A stretch of DNA of 64,000 nt from Pseudarthrobacter sp. W1I19 (GCF_030817835.1 NZ_JAUSZR010000001.1:3534001-3598000), one strand, 5' to 3'; positions 16,494 through 26,438 are shown, counted from the first letter of the stretch. Program-made: numbers and translations. The notes: generated from the letters alone by a model not told the origin.

Positions 16494-17396
16494 CTAGAGG
16501 GCTGCGTAAACTTCGCGCAGCAGCTTCGCGGTCTCGGACGGCGTCTTGCCGACCTTCACGCCTGCAGCTTCGAGGGCTTCCTTCTTGGCCTGTGCGGTTC
16601 CGGCGGAACCGGAGACGATGGCGCCGGCGTGGCCCATGGTCTTGCCTTCGGGAGCGGTAAAGCCTGCCACGTAGCCGACAACCGGCTTGGTGACGTTGGC
16701 CTTGATGAAGTCGGCTGCGCGCTCTTCGGCGTCGCCGCCGATTTCGCCGATCATCACGATCGCCTTGGTCTCGGGATCAGCCTCGAACGCGGCCAGGGCG
16801 TCGATGTGCGTGGTGCCGATGATGGGGTCGCCGCCGATGCCGATGGCGGTGGAGAAGCCCAGGTCGCGCAGTTCGTACATCATCTGGTAGGTCAGGGTGC
16901 CTGACTTGGAGACCAGGCCGATGGGGCCCTTGCCCGTGATGTTGGCCGGGGTAATGCCCACCAGGGCCTCGCCCGGGGTGATGATGCCGGGGCAGTTCGG
17001 GCCGATGATGCGGGTTACCTGGTTGCCGTCGGCGTCCAGCTTGGACTGGGCCAGTGCCCAGAATTCAGCGGAGTCCTGGACCGGCACGCCTTCGGTGATG
17101 ACCACAACGAGGCCGATGCCGGCTTCGATGGCTTCAACAACAGCGTTCTTGGTGAATGCCGGCGGCACGAAGACGATGGAAACGTCTGCGCCGGTTTCGG
17201 CAATGGCTTCCTTGACGGTGCCGTAGACGTTGATTTCGTTGTCGCCGTGCAGGACGGTGGTGCCGGCCTTGCGGGCGTTGACGCCGCCCACGATGTTGGT
17301 GCCGGCCTTCAGCATCAGGGCGGTGTGCTTGGTGCCTTCGCCGCCGGTGATGCCCTGGACGATGACCTTTGAGTCTTTGTTCAGATAGATAGACAT
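16494..17396 (-). CDS. sucD: Succinyl-CoA synthetase alpha subunit (ADP-forming)
   Basis: 300 residues, full length. TCA-cycle enzyme making ATP (or GTP) from succinyl-CoA together with SucC. The CoA-binding Rossmann domain is at the start ([15 protein letters not shown]). GPNCPG lies near 125 and the phosphohistidine loop GHAGAIVSG near 250. It begins 11 bp after the sucC stop in a two-gene operon. Confidence 0.97.
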   Translation of the reverse strand: MSIYLNKDSKVIVQGITGGEGTKHTALMLKAGTNIVGGVNARKAGTTVLHGDNEINVYGTVKEAIAETGADVSIVFVPPAFTKNAVVEAIEAGIGLVVVITEGVPVQDSAEFWALAQSKLDADGNQVTRIIGPNCPGIITPGEALVGITPANITGKGPIGLVSKSGTLTYQMMYELRDLGFSTAIGIGGDPIIGTTHIDALAAFEADPETKAIVMIGEIGGDAEERAADFIKANVTKPVVGYVAGFTAPEGKTMGHAGAIVSGSAGTAQAKKEALEAAGVKVGKTPSETAKLLREVYAAL

Positions 17397-17407
17397 GGTG
17401 CGTCCCT

Positions 17408-18577
17408 TTACTTCGCTGCGTTGGCGAGCTCGGCGGCCTTGTCGGCGCCCTCGTCCATGGTGGCGGCCAGGGTAACCAGCGGGTGGTTGGCCTCGTTCAG
17501 GATGCGGCGGCCTTCTTCGACGTTGTTGCCGTCGAGACGGACCACCAGCGGCTTGTTGGCGGTGTGGCCGAGTTCGGCCAGTGCGCCGACGATGCCCTTG
17601 GCAACCGCGTCACAGGCGGTGATGCCGCCGAAGACGTTCACGAAGACGGACTTGACCTGCTCGTCGCCGAGGATGACGTCCAGGCCTGCAGCCATGACCT
17701 CAGCGGAGGCTCCGCCGCCGATGTCCAGGAAGTTCGCGGGCTTGACGTTGCCGTGGTTCTCGCCGGCGTAGGCAACGACGTCCAGGGTGGACATGACCAG
17801 GCCTGCACCGTTGCCGATAATGCCCACTTCGCCGTCCAGCTTGACGTAGTTGAGGTCCTGCGCCTTTGCCTTGGCCTCAAGCGGGTCGGCTGCGTCCTTG
17901 TCCTCAAGGAGGGCGTGCTTGGCGTGGCGGAAGTCGGCGTTCTCGTCGAGGGAGACCTTGCCGTCAAGTGCCACGATCTCCCCGGCGCCGGTCTTGACCA
18001 GCGGGTTGACCTCCACAAGGGTGGCGTCTTCCTTCTTGAAGACGTCCCAGAGCTTGAGGATCACGTCGGCGACTTTGCCGCGGAGTTCCTCAGCGAAGCC
18101 TGCGGCTGCGACGATTTCGTCTGCCTTCGCCTGGTCGATGCCCACGGCGGGGTCGATGGCGATCTTGGCCAGCGCTTCGGGGCGTTCGACGGCGAGCTGT
18201 TCGATTTCCATGCCGCCTTCAACCGAGCACATGGCCAGGTAGTTGCGGTTGGCCCGGTCCAGCAGGACGGAGAAGTAGTACTCCTCGGCGATGTCAGCAC
18301 CCTGGGCGATCATCACCTTGTTGACGGTGTGGCCCTTGATGTCCATGCCCAGGATGTTGGTGGCGTGCTCAAGTGCCTCGTCAGCGGACTTTGCGACCTT
18401 GACGCCGCCGGCTTTGCCGCGGCCGCCAACCTTGACCTGTGCTTTGACGACAGTTACGCCGCCGATCTTCTCGGCAGCTGCCTTTGCTTCTTCTGGGGTG
18501 TGCGCCACGATGCCGGCAAGCACGGGTACACCGTGCGCCTCGAACATATCGCGCGCCTGGTATTCAAACAGGTCCAC
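17408..18577 (-). CDS. sucC: Succinyl-CoA synthetase beta subunit
   Basis: 389 residues. An ATP-grasp N-terminal half ([37 protein letters not shown]) and the C-terminal ligase domain with [18 protein letters not shown] and [11 protein letters not shown] start with AAGGA upstream. First gene of sucCD. The 220 bp upstream contain a candidate -10 (TAGAAT on the minus strand, 18776-18771) without a convincing -35. Confidence 0.97.
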   Translation of the reverse strand: MDLFEYQARDMFEAHGVPVLAGIVAHTPEEAKAAAEKIGGVTVVKAQVKVGGRGKAGGVKVAKSADEALEHATNILGMDIKGHTVNKVMIAQGADIAEEYYFSVLLDRANRNYLAMCSVEGGMEIEQLAVERPEALAKIAIDPAVGIDQAKADEIVAAAGFAEELRGKVADVILKLWDVFKKEDATLVEVNPLVKTGAGEIVALDGKVSLDENADFRHAKHALLEDKDAADPLEAKAKAQDLNYVKLDGEVGIIGNGAGLVMSTLDVVAYAGENHGNVKPANFLDIGGGASAEVMAAGLDVILGDEQVKSVFVNVFGGITACDAVAKGIVGALAELGHTANKPLVVRLDGNNVEEGRRILNEANHPLVTLAATMDEGADKAAELANAAK

Positions 18578-18786
18578 GGTTTAGTGTCCTTCTACGTCGA
18601 AGTAGTTTCTGTACAGTCGGACACCATCGAAGACGATGACCGGGCTGCGGAATTGCACGCACCGGCGGCCTGTTGGAAACGAGCCACGCGGCGTGATGCT
18701 CCACTGGGAACTCTAGTCCTTTGGAGGGACCGGCCCGTCCCAGAGTACCGCTTATGTGAGTAAGGACACTATTCTATGGAGCGTAG

Positions 18787-18812
18787 AAAAACCGCGGAAT
18801 TACGGGGTTTTT
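18787..18812 (-). terminator. Intrinsic terminator of the lipoprotein gene
   Basis: AAAAACC (18787-18793) pairs with GGTTTTT (18806-18812), with a GC-rich centre and a T run in the minus-strand direction. It overlaps the last codons and stop of the lipoprotein gene. Confidence 0.55.
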
Positions 18813-19498
18813 GAGCCCTCTGCGGGCGTCGGGGAGGCACTTTCCGCGGGCCCGGAAATTAGCTCGTAATGGTCCGGGGAAACAAAGAATCCGACGCCGG
18901 CGGAGACGTTTCCGCACGCCACCCCGCCGTTGTAGGCCGAACAGCGCAGTCCGTTCCCTTCGAGGTTCTGCCCCTCCCCGAGCACCTGCAGTTCCGTTAT
19001 GTCACCGGTTTTGGTTCCTTTGGGGCTATAGGTTGCTTCCATTTGTGTGACGCCGGACCGGCATTCCCCGTAGGTGGCGCTGTCCGGGGTGAGCAGCGCA
19101 ACGCCGCCCAGGTAGCCCAGGTTGGTTCCCGCGCAGTCGTCCTTGGCGTCCCCGGCCTTCGGCGGGGGGTACTTGGCAAGTTGGCAGTGTGCCACAGGCA
19201 CCGTTGCCAGTTTGTTGTTGGCCGAATCACTGAAGTTGTTCTGTTCGTAGGGCAGATTCACATGCTCTCCCCTGGCGGCGGTCAGCGAACAGGCAACCGT
19301 CCGGTCTGCGGTGATAAAGGAGACAACCCCATCACCGTTGGAGAAGCCTTTGGCGTCCACCAAAGCGGCCTGTTCCAACTGTTCCAGAGGCGGCAGCGGT
19401 GGCGGCGGGACGTAGCCGGGATCCTGGGTGGTGATGGTGCAGGCCGTGGCCGCCGCCAGGATCAGGGCGGCGAAGATCCCCAGAACAGTCCGTCGCAT
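18800..19498 (-). CDS. Putative secreted lipoprotein, unknown function
   Basis: 232 residues from ATG 19498. Signal peptide MRRTVLGIFAALILAAATAC with lipobox Cys at about 20, then a Pro-rich linker (PPPPLPPLEQLEQ). The C-terminal ~170 residues contain six Cys that could form disulfides and end in a Ser/Thr/Pro tail. I recognise no domain. ATG 19498 is preferred over 19507 because CATAAT (minus strand, 19511-19506) lies 7 nt before it, a leaderless arrangement. Extracytoplasmic, membrane-anchored; downstream of a glycosyltransferase gene but with its own promoter. Confidence 0.75.
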   Translation of the reverse strand: MRRTVLGIFAALILAAATACTITTQDPGYVPPPPLPPLEQLEQAALVDAKGFSNGDGVVSFITADRTVACSLTAARGEHVNLPYEQNNFSDSANNKLATVPVAHCQLAKYPPPKAGDAKDDCAGTNLGYLGGVALLTPDSATYGECRSGVTQMEATYSPKGTKTGDITELQVLGEGQNLEGNGLRCSAYNGGVACGNVSAGVGFFVSPDHYELISGPAESASPTPAEGSKTP

Positions 19499-19526
19499 GC
19501 GCCCCATTATGCTTTACGCCGGTGCT

Positions 19527-20834
19527 TTATCTTTTGCTGAATACGTCTTCCACCACTTTGGCGGCAGCCTCGGCAGGATTGTCGGAGCCAAAATCGGCGC
19601 GCATCTGCTGGGCCCGGTGCTTCCATGCGGGATCAGCCAGGATGCTGTTCACGGCGTTGCCAATGCTCTCTGCGGAGGGGTTGTCCGTCCGCAGGTTGAT
19701 GCCCACTCCGGCGTACTCCACCCTGGCGTTGACATCGTTCTTTCCCTCGTTGATCCCGGACACCACCAGGGGGACTCCCTTGGAAAGCGCGAGCTGCACG
19801 CCGCCAAATCCGCCGTTGGTGACAAAGACGTCCGTATGGTCGAAGACGGCGGCAAAGTCGATGTAGTCGTGGATCTGGATGTTCGGTTGAGGATAGCGTT
19901 CACGGAGTTCCTCCGTACCGCGGCCTGCCGTCGCCACCATCACTATGGTGTCCGTGTCCTTCAGTGCCTCTACTGCGGGAATGATCAGTTTGTTCGGGTC
20001 CAGGTTGTCCACCGTGCCCTGGGTGACCACTATTGTCCTGGCAAGACCTCTACCGGCGGAACCTTGCGGATCCATGTGCGGCTCCCCTTGCAGGCCGGAC
20101 GTATCCGCGAGCCGGTACGGCAGGAGCGCCCCGACGTAGTGGACTTTGGGGTTGTCCTTTCTTCGCGGAAAATCGAGGGACCTGGAGCCGGTCTGGATGA
20201 CGGCGTCCGAGCAGCGGTAGGGCTCGTCGGTGAGCCGGCCTCTTTTGGGCACCTCCTGGCCGTAGAACGCGTGCTGCCGTCGGTAGCTTTGGCTGGCGGG
20301 GCGAAGAATGACCTTGTCGGAGAGAAGCCCGGCCGCGGCCTGCAGGACCTTTTCCCCTGCGTTGCGCGCGGGGAGGAAACCGAAAAAGAGCGGGGGCACC
20401 AGTGGATCGCTTTCCATATTGGGAATCGCAACAAAGGCCACCACCCGCTTTCCCATCAGGTGCGCAACGAGCCGGTGGATGAACATGGAACTGTCCGCCA
20501 CCAGGACATCAAAAGGGAAGGCCCGGTCCAGTTCCAGGATGTCCTCGAAGAAGCTGCTGATGTTGCTTGCGAAGATTTTCTCCCCGTCAAAGCCGATGGC
20601 GGGGGGCCCTTTCAGCTTGGCTCGTTCCGGGTAGAGCTCACTGAGGTTGTCGGCGCGGTGTTCGATGGCGCGATTGAAGGGGAACAGCGGAATCCCGAGT
20701 TCACGGAGCTTGCCGGCGAGGACCGGGCCCGTGTACCAGCGGACATCATGCCCCCGTTTTGCGAGCTCCGCCGCCACCCCGGTCATCGGGTTGAAATGGC
20801 CGTCGATGGCCTGGCTGGCAAACAGAATCTTCAC
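19527..20834 (-). CDS. GT1-family glycosyltransferase (MGT/UGT-like)
   Basis: 435 residues. Rossmann N-terminus VKILFASQAIDGHFNPMTGVAAELAKRGH, and a C-terminal donor-binding domain with VVTQGTVDN, IDFAAVFDHTDVFVTNGGFGGVQLALSKGVPLVV and PNIQIHDYIDF. This matches the nucleotide-sugar-binding signature of GT-B natural-product/UDP-sugar transferases. GTG 20834 is preferred over ATG 20849: GGAG sits 6 nt before it and the family starts at this motif. Acceptor unknown; neighbours give no biosynthetic cluster. Confidence 0.82.
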   Translation of the reverse strand: MKILFASQAIDGHFNPMTGVAAELAKRGHDVRWYTGPVLAGKLRELGIPLFPFNRAIEHRADNLSELYPERAKLKGPPAIGFDGEKIFASNISSFFEDILELDRAFPFDVLVADSSMFIHRLVAHLMGKRVVAFVAIPNMESDPLVPPLFFGFLPARNAGEKVLQAAAGLLSDKVILRPASQSYRRQHAFYGQEVPKRGRLTDEPYRCSDAVIQTGSRSLDFPRRKDNPKVHYVGALLPYRLADTSGLQGEPHMDPQGSAGRGLARTIVVTQGTVDNLDPNKLIIPAVEALKDTDTIVMVATAGRGTEELRERYPQPNIQIHDYIDFAAVFDHTDVFVTNGGFGGVQLALSKGVPLVVSGINEGKNDVNARVEYAGVGINLRTDNPSAESIGNAVNSILADPAWKHRAQQMRADFGSDNPAEAAAKVVEDVFSKR

Positions 20835-20902
20835 GGCCCACTCCGTCATGTTGTTTACGGCTGCTGGGAAAAGGTTCCTGAACTGTAAACCCGCCTGACG
20901 GG

Positions 20903-20927
20903 CCGGACAAGGGCGGACCTTGTCCGG
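20903..20927 (-). terminator. Hairpin downstream of the pcrA-type gene
   Basis: CCGGACAAGG (20903-20912) and CCTTGTCCGG (20918-20927), 10-bp perfect stem, 5-nt loop. On the minus strand it is followed by a second small stem CCCG/CGGG and TTTA. It sits 9 bp after the helicase stop. Confidence 0.55.
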
Positions 20928-20935
20928 CTCCGCTC

Positions 20936-23437
20936 CTAGGCGTCGAGCTTGGTGAGCGGCGCGTACCGGAGCAGCAGCCGTTTTTCGCCGACGTCGAACT
21001 TCACCTTTGCCACGGTCTTGTCCCCGGCCCCCTCGAGGGCCAGCACCGTCCCGTTTCCGAAACTCGTGTGGTTGACCTTGTCCCCCACACTGACCGCGAC
21101 GATCTCTTTTTGCGGCTGCACACGGTTGCGGGCGATCACAGCGGGGACATCGGCATTGAAGCCCGCCGAGGGATCGGCGGCAGCACCGCGGGAAGTCCCG
21201 GCGCCCCAGAAGGATCCGCTGTAGCGGCCCGAACTGATGGATCCGCCGCCCCAGTTGGACTGCCTGCTGGTTCCTTCACGCTTCCATTCCAGGAGATCAG
21301 CGGGGATCTCCTCAAGGAACTGGCTGGCAGGGTTGTACTGGCTCTGCCCCCACATGCTGCGGACCTCGGAACGGGTCACGTAGAGCCGCTTCCGGGCACG
21401 GGTGAGCCCTACGTAGGCGAGGCGGCGTTCTTCCGCCAGTTCCTTCGGATCCGTTGCTGAACGCTGGTGCGGGAACAGGCCATGTTCCATGCCCGTCAGG
21501 AACACCACCGGGAATTCGAGCCCCTTGGCCGTGTGCAGGGTCATGAGGGTGACCACGCCCAGCCGTTTTGCCTCCGCGACGGCGGCAGCTGTTTCTTCGG
21601 CGGTTCCCGCCGGGGCATCCGGGATCTGGTCGGCATCCGCCACCAGGGACACCTGTTCCAGGAAGGCCTCCAGAGACCCTTCCGGATTCTCCTGTTCGTA
21701 TTCACGGACGACGGCGACGAGTTCGGCGAGGTTTTCCACCCGGGACTCGTCCTGCGGATCCGTGCTGGAGCGCAGCGCGGCCAGATAACCGGTCTGCTCC
21801 AGGACGGCTTCCAGTGCTGCCGCCGCGCCCGAGCCCGCGGCCACTTCTGCCAGGTCATCCAGCAACTTCACGAACCCAAGCACGGCATTCACGGACCGGG
21901 TTGCCATGCCCGGAGCCTGCTCGGCCCGGCGTGCGGCGGCCATAAACGACGTCCGTTCACGCTGGGCAAGCGCGGCCACGGCGCCCTCGGCGCGGTCACC
22001 GATGCCGCGCTTTGGTTCGTTGAGCACCCGCCGCAGGTTGACGTCGTCGTCCGGATTAACCAGGACACGCAGGTAGGCGAGGGCGTCCTTGATCTCCTTG
22101 CGCTCGTAGAAGCGCGTGCCGCCCACCACCTTGTAGGGCAGGCCAACCCGGACCAGCACGTCTTCGATGGAGCGCGACTGGGCGTTGGTCCGGTAGAAGA
22201 TGGCGACGTCGCCGGGGCGGAGGTTTTCCTCGTCCTGGAGCCGGTCAATTTCCTTGGCGATGAACTGGGCTTCGTCATGCTCGTTCTCGCCCACGTAGCC
22301 GATGATCTTGTGACCTTCGCCCTCGGCGGTCCACAGCCGCTTTTCCGGACGGTTCGGATTCCGTGAGATCACCGAATTGGCCGCGCTGAGGATGTTCTGG
22401 GTGGAGCGGTAGTTCTGCTCCAGCTTGATGGTCCGCGCCTCGGGGTAGTCTTTCTCGAACTCCACGATGTTGCGGATATCGGCACCGCGGAAAGCATAGA
22501 TGGACTGGTCCGAGTCACCAACCACGGTCAGCTCGGAAGCCCCGGGCCCCTCCCCCACAATTTCGCGGACCAGGGCGTACTGGGCGTGGTTGGTGTCCTG
22601 GTATTCGTCCACCAGCACGTGCCGGAACCGCCGGCGGTAGGACTCCGCGAGGGCAGGGAAGGCCCGGAACATGTAGACGGTCTCGGCGATGAGGTCGTCG
22701 AAGTCCATGGCGTTCGCCTGCCGCAGCCGCTGCGTGTAGCCCTTGAAGACATCAGCAACAGCCTGCTCGAAGGGATCGTTGTAGTTGGCGGCCGAGGCGA
22801 ATGAATCGGCGTCGATAAGTTCGTTCTTCAGCGCCGAGATCTTGTGCTGGATAGCCTTGGGCGCAAACTTCTTGGGGTCCAGGTCAAGGGCTTTAGAGAC
22901 CTGGGTGACCAGCCGCAGGGAGTCGGCGGAGTCGTAGATGGAGAAGTTCGATTTCAGCCCCACATTGGCCGCCTCCTGCCGGAGAATGCGGACGCAGGAT
23001 GAGTGGAAGGTGGAGATCCACATGATCTTGGCGCGTCCGCCCACCAGTTTTTCGATGCGTTCCCGCATTTCCGCGGCGGCCTTGTTCGTGAAGGTGATGG
23101 CCAGGATTTCGCCGTAGTGGGCCCGTCCTGTGGCGATCAGGTAGGCGATCCTGTTGCTGAGTACACGGGTCTTTCCCGAACCGGCACCGGCCACGATGAG
23201 CAGGGCGCCACCAGCATGTTTGACGGCTTCCTCCTGCTGGGGGTTGAGCCCCTGCAGCAGCTTGGCCGGGTCCATGCCGTGGCTTCGGTGAGCCTTCCCT
23301 TCCGGCACCTGTGCGCGGACGCTTCCGCCCGTCCCCGGCGCCGCAGCTACGCCCTCGGAAGGCGACTTGGTGCGGGCAGCGGCGGTGGGAGCGGCTTTAA
23401 AGGGTCCGTCAGAGTACGGGTCAAACAACATATCCAT
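20936..23437 (-). CDS. pcrA: ATP-dependent DNA helicase PcrA/UvrD
   Basis: 833 residues, superfamily 1A 3'-5' helicase used in repair and replication-fork clearing. Landmarks in order: Walker A AGAGSGKT after NPQQEEAV, DEYQDTNHAQY (motif II), GDSDQSIYAFRGAD, EQNYRST (motif IV region), LMTLHTAKGLEFPVVFL and VGLTRARKRL. The last ~50 residues (VGDKVNHTSFGNGTVLAL) form the Tudor-like PcrA C-terminal domain that binds RNA polymerase. ATG 23437 starts a ~75-residue low-complexity lead before the helicase core; the frame is open further upstream but without similarity. Confidence 0.95.
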   Translation of the reverse strand: MDMLFDPYSDGPFKAAPTAAARTKSPSEGVAAAPGTGGSVRAQVPEGKAHRSHGMDPAKLLQGLNPQQEEAVKHAGGALLIVAGAGSGKTRVLSNRIAYLIATGRAHYGEILAITFTNKAAAEMRERIEKLVGGRAKIMWISTFHSSCVRILRQEAANVGLKSNFSIYDSADSLRLVTQVSKALDLDPKKFAPKAIQHKISALKNELIDADSFASAANYNDPFEQAVADVFKGYTQRLRQANAMDFDDLIAETVYMFRAFPALAESYRRRFRHVLVDEYQDTNHAQYALVREIVGEGPGASELTVVGDSDQSIYAFRGADIRNIVEFEKDYPEARTIKLEQNYRSTQNILSAANSVISRNPNRPEKRLWTAEGEGHKIIGYVGENEHDEAQFIAKEIDRLQDEENLRPGDVAIFYRTNAQSRSIEDVLVRVGLPYKVVGGTRFYERKEIKDALAYLRVLVNPDDDVNLRRVLNEPKRGIGDRAEGAVAALAQRERTSFMAAARRAEQAPGMATRSVNAVLGFVKLLDDLAEVAAGSGAAAALEAVLEQTGYLAALRSSTDPQDESRVENLAELVAVVREYEQENPEGSLEAFLEQVSLVADADQIPDAPAGTAEETAAAVAEAKRLGVVTLMTLHTAKGLEFPVVFLTGMEHGLFPHQRSATDPKELAEERRLAYVGLTRARKRLYVTRSEVRSMWGQSQYNPASQFLEEIPADLLEWKREGTSRQSNWGGGSISSGRYSGSFWGAGTSRGAAADPSAGFNADVPAVIARNRVQPQKEIVAVSVGDKVNHTSFGNGTVLALEGAGDKTVAKVKFDVGEKRLLLRYAPLTKLDA

Positions 23438-23528
23438 GGTGCCTACAAGTCTAGGCGGTGGGGCCGACACCCAGCTCCAGCCTGTGGATGACGGGACGTT
23501 ATCCACATACGGCTGATGTCGTGATCCT

Positions 23529-24359
23529 CTACGCCACCGAACCGGACTCGAGGGCGGCACGCAACTCACGAACCGCCGTCGTTCCCCCGGCCATAAACCA
23601 CTCCAGGCCGTTTACTCGAACTGTGTCCACGGCTCCGCCGGCAGCCCGGACGATCGCTTTGCCCGGAAGCCAGTCCCACTCGGGGCAGCTGTGCTGGAAC
23701 CAGCATCCAAGCTGCCCGTCGGCCACCCGGCCCAGGTCACAGGAACCGGAACCCAGCATGCGCAGCGCGGCGGCGGATGTAGCGGCCGCGTGCCACGGCA
23801 TCGCGCACAGTGGATCCATCAGCCAGCTCGGGTGGATGTACGTTGCGGCCCCCAGTTCAGCCACGGCGGTGCTGTTGCGGGCGCCCCGGTCCTGGTGGAA
23901 CACCGTGAGGGGTTCGCCGTTCAACGTTGCAGGGCGGGCCTTGCCCCCGAGCCAAAGCTTGTCCTCCTCCGGCTGGAAGATGGCTCCGAGCATTACATCG
24001 GAGGAATCCTTCAGGGCAATCGCGGAGCACCAGTACGTTGAACCATGCAGGAAGTTGTAGGTGCCATCCACCGGGTCAATCACCCAGGTCCGGCCACTTG
24101 TCCCCTGGACCGAGGCGCCCTCCTCCCCCAGGATGCCGTCGTCCGGCCGGCAACGCCGCAGCTGCTCAAGCACGTAGGCCTCGGCGGCATGGTCGGCAGC
24201 TGTCACCACGTCGGAAACCGACGTCTTCTGTTCGGACTGCAGGCCCGCCATCCGCATCAGCAATGCAAGCTGCCCTGCTTCGCGGACCAAAGCCGCCGCC
24301 AGCTCGTAGTCGTCAAGGGAGGGGTCAAGTTCAACAGCGCTGTGCCGGCCAATGGTCAT
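23529..24359 (-). CDS. Inositol monophosphatase-family phosphatase (HisN-like)
   Basis: 276 residues, Li+-sensitive phosphatase fold. The metal sites are visible: GEEG near 85, WVIDPVDGTYNF near 105, and the C-terminal CPEWDWLPG. Family members act on inositol phosphate, histidinol phosphate (actinobacterial HisN) or PAP. The distance from the iol operon and lack of his genes leave the substrate open. Minus-strand TAAACT lies 6 nt before the ATG, a leaderless-type start. Divergent from a small membrane protein starting only 32 bp away. Confidence 0.85.
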   Translation of the reverse strand: MTIGRHSAVELDPSLDDYELAAALVREAGQLALLMRMAGLQSEQKTSVSDVVTAADHAAEAYVLEQLRRCRPDDGILGEEGASVQGTSGRTWVIDPVDGTYNFLHGSTYWCSAIALKDSSDVMLGAIFQPEEDKLWLGGKARPATLNGEPLTVFHQDRGARNSTAVAELGAATYIHPSWLMDPLCAMPWHAAATSAAALRMLGSGSCDLGRVADGQLGCWFQHSCPEWDWLPGKAIVRAAGGAVDTVRVNGLEWFMAGGTTAVRELRAALESGSVA

Positions 24360-24391
24360 GGCTTCAGTTTATGGGGCGGGATAATGGTGCC

Positions 24392-25027
24392 ATGGCCAAA
24401 ACCCCCGCCCAGCGGATCAAGAAGCACGGCTCCAAGGCGGCGGTGCCGCAGCACCACCTTCCGCCAGTGGTGAACCCCAGCACGAACCGCACACCGCAGA
24501 AGGCCGAGAACAACAGCAACCTGATCCTGATCGCCGGAGTGGTGGCCAGCCTGTTCCTGTTCTGGTACCTGCACCTGCTCACGCTGGACCAGCTGCGGCA
24601 GCTCACCACGGGCGGCCTGGCCATGCCGGACTCCCTCATCGGCGGGTTCGATGCCCACTACATCGGCCAGCTGCACGCCACCATGGATGACGACGCCCGC
24701 GGCCAGCTCAACTACGTCCACAAAACCGCCGGCACCCTGTTCCCGCTGATCTTCGGGTTCACCTGGCTGCTGCTCATCGGGACAAGTGTTCCCAGGAAGG
24801 CACTGCGCTGGGCGCTGTGGGCACTTCCGCTGCTTTTTGTTGTGGTCCGGCTCTGGGCCAACGTGGCCATCGACGGCGTGTTGGCGTCAGAAACGCCCGA
24901 CGCCGGCCAGGTGGCACTCGCGTCCGGCCTCACCATAGCCGGCTGGGTCCTCCTGGTCCTGAGCCTGCTCGCAGGCGCAGCCGCCGTGCTCCTTAAACCC
25001 CGTAAGGCCAAAGCGACAGAATCCTAG
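24392..25027 (+). CDS. Small integral membrane protein, unknown function
   Basis: 211 residues. A basic N-terminal tail (MAKTPAQRIKKHGSKAAVPQ) is followed by four predicted TM helices: about 44-66, 114-132, 143-160 and 179-200. The loop between TM1 and TM2 is long and probably external. I do not recognise the family. GATAAT lies 6 nt before the ATG, so a leaderless mRNA is likely. Its stop overlaps the tail of the convergent DUF998-like gene by 4 bp. Confidence 0.7.
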   Translation: MAKTPAQRIKKHGSKAAVPQHHLPPVVNPSTNRTPQKAENNSNLILIAGVVASLFLFWYLHLLTLDQLRQLTTGGLAMPDSLIGGFDAHYIGQLHATMDDDARGQLNYVHKTAGTLFPLIFGFTWLLLIGTSVPRKALRWALWALPLLFVVVRLWANVAIDGVLASETPDAGQVALASGLTIAGWVLLVLSLLAGAAAVLLKPRKAKATES

Positions 25028-25785
25028 AGCGGCTGGCGAAGCGACGCCGCGGCACGGACCTGCTTCCGGTGCCGGTGGACGCGCTGCGCGATGACCAGTC
25101 CGGCGGCAGCCATCCCCACCGTGACCGGGTAGCCCATGAGCCGTTCCAGTGTGCCGGGTTCCGGCACAGCCATCCGGGTCAGTCCGCCGGTGACCAGGGC
25201 AGCCAGCGAAACCGAACCGCAGGCCAGAATGAACCACGCCATGGCTGTTTTCCGCAGCCAGAGGAATCCCAGCACCAGCAGGGCGGCTGCCCCGGCAATG
25301 AAGTACGTCACGGCACCGGTGTAGTGCCAGCCGGAGCCGGCATCCTCCGGCACCAGTCCCACAATCACCGTCCCGGCCCCGGCCGTTCCGGTCAGCAGCC
25401 GCACCCAGACAGCCGCGAGCCAGGGCCGCCGCCGCTGTACACGGGCCCCGGCCAAGGCGGCCACGCACAGCAGTCCCGAGCTCAGCAGCAGCGCACCGAG
25501 CAGCATCCCGAGGCCCTGAACCACAAAGGAGGCATTCATGAGCCAGTTCAAGGGAGAACACACCGGGCGCCCGTCAAAGACACCACAGCGGAGGGCTCCG
25601 AGGTCACTGATGTAGCCCGTGCGCAGGTCGTAGGGCTGCGGGCCTGCCCAGGCCAGGATCACTGCAGCCTCCGCCGCGAAATACTGCAGCACGCTGAGCA
25701 CTGACCATGCTCCGATGTACTGCCGGGTGGAGGTGGTGTCCGGAATAACGGCAGCGGCTGACGATGTGGACGGCGCTGAACTCAT
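25024..25785 (-). CDS. DUF998-type integral membrane protein
   Basis: 253 residues, six or seven predicted TM helices. The pattern WSVLQYFAAEAAVILAW, YISDLGAL, WLMNASFVVQGLGMLLGALLL and GLVPED matches the DUF998 family (function unknown). ATG 25785 is preferred; the frame runs upstream through the tRNA gene, which rules out the longer version. Convergent with the small membrane protein gene. Confidence 0.8.
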   Translation of the reverse strand: MSSAPSTSSAAAVIPDTTSTRQYIGAWSVLSVLQYFAAEAAVILAWAGPQPYDLRTGYISDLGALRCGVFDGRPVCSPLNWLMNASFVVQGLGMLLGALLLSSGLLCVAALAGARVQRRRPWLAAVWVRLLTGTAGAGTVIVGLVPEDAGSGWHYTGAVTYFIAGAAALLVLGFLWLRKTAMAWFILACGSVSLAALVTGGLTRMAVPEPGTLERLMGYPVTVGMAAAGLVIAQRVHRHRKQVRAAASLRQPL

Positions 25786-25869
25786 GCATTGAGCGTAGTA
25801 CGGCTCCACACCTTGTATGCTTGTATCCGTGTCCGACGCGGACCGGCTCTGCCGATCCAATGGATGCCC

Positions 25870-25942
25870 GCCCTCGTAGCTCAGTGGATAGAGCACGGCT
25901 CTCCTAAAGCCGGTGTCGTTGGTTCGATTCCAATCGAGGGCA
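25870..25942 (+). tRNA. tRNA-Arg (anticodon CCU)
   Basis: 73-nt cloverleaf. Acceptor GCCCTCG (25870-25876) pairs with CGAGGGC (25935-25941) and the discriminator A is 25942. The D arm is GCTC...GAGC. The anticodon stem CGGCT/AGCCG holds loop CTCCTAA, and the T arm has GGTTCGATTCC. Reads AGG, a rare codon in high-GC actinobacteria. No encoded CCA. A protein frame starts 2 nt downstream. Confidence 0.95.
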
Positions 25943-25943
25943 C

Positions 25944-26438
25944 TTGGACTTTCCTCCCCCGGAGTTCGACCTCCGCGCCTACCTGCTGGGCCCCGCCGCG
26001 GCCATTGGGGGCGCCGCTCCGGGAACCGGCCAGTGGAGCGTTCAGCGTGACCTGCTGGACCGCGCCACCGGCACCCGCGGAACCTTCTCCGGCGTCGTCC
26101 ATTTTGCTTCCAGGGACGACGGCGGCCTGGACCTCCGCGAGGAAGGCACCATGCACTGGCCTACTTTCACCGGCCCCGCCACCCGCGAATATGTCCTGGC
26201 AACCACCCCGCGCGCAGACACCATGGATGTCTCCTTCCCGGACGGCCGCCCCTTCCACAGCATGAGCTTCACTCCCCGCGAAAATTTGGACCAGCACTGG
26301 TGCGATCCCGACACGTACCGCGTCACCTACACCTACGAGGGTCCAAACAGCTTCAGCTACAGCTGGGACGTCACCGGGCCACGGAAGGATCTCCTGCTGA
26401 CATCACGGCTGGTCCGGCTGCAGAAAGAGGAAGCATGA
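25944..26438 (+). CDS. DUF6314-family protein
   Basis: 164 residues from TTG 25944. The family pattern is visible: DLRAYLLG at the start, WSVQRDLLDRATGTRGTFSGVVHF, LDLREEGTM, FPDGRPFH, and a His/Asp-rich HWCDPDTYRVTYTY near the end. Lipocalin-like fold is suspected for the family; function unknown. No better in-frame start exists, which would make translation begin 2 nt after the tRNA 3' end. Its TGA overlaps the Nudix start (ATGA). Confidence 0.75.
   Translation: MDFPPPEFDLRAYLLGPAAAIGGAAPGTGQWSVQRDLLDRATGTRGTFSGVVHFASRDDGGLDLREEGTMHWPTFTGPATREYVLATTPRADTMDVSFPDGRPFHSMSFTPRENLDQHWCDPDTYRVTYTYEGPNSFSYSWDVTGPRKDLLLTSRLVRLQKEEA

Noticed and set aside
25786..25896. Longer N-terminus for the DUF998 protein
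   Set aside because: It would be encoded across the tRNA-Arg gene in antisense.
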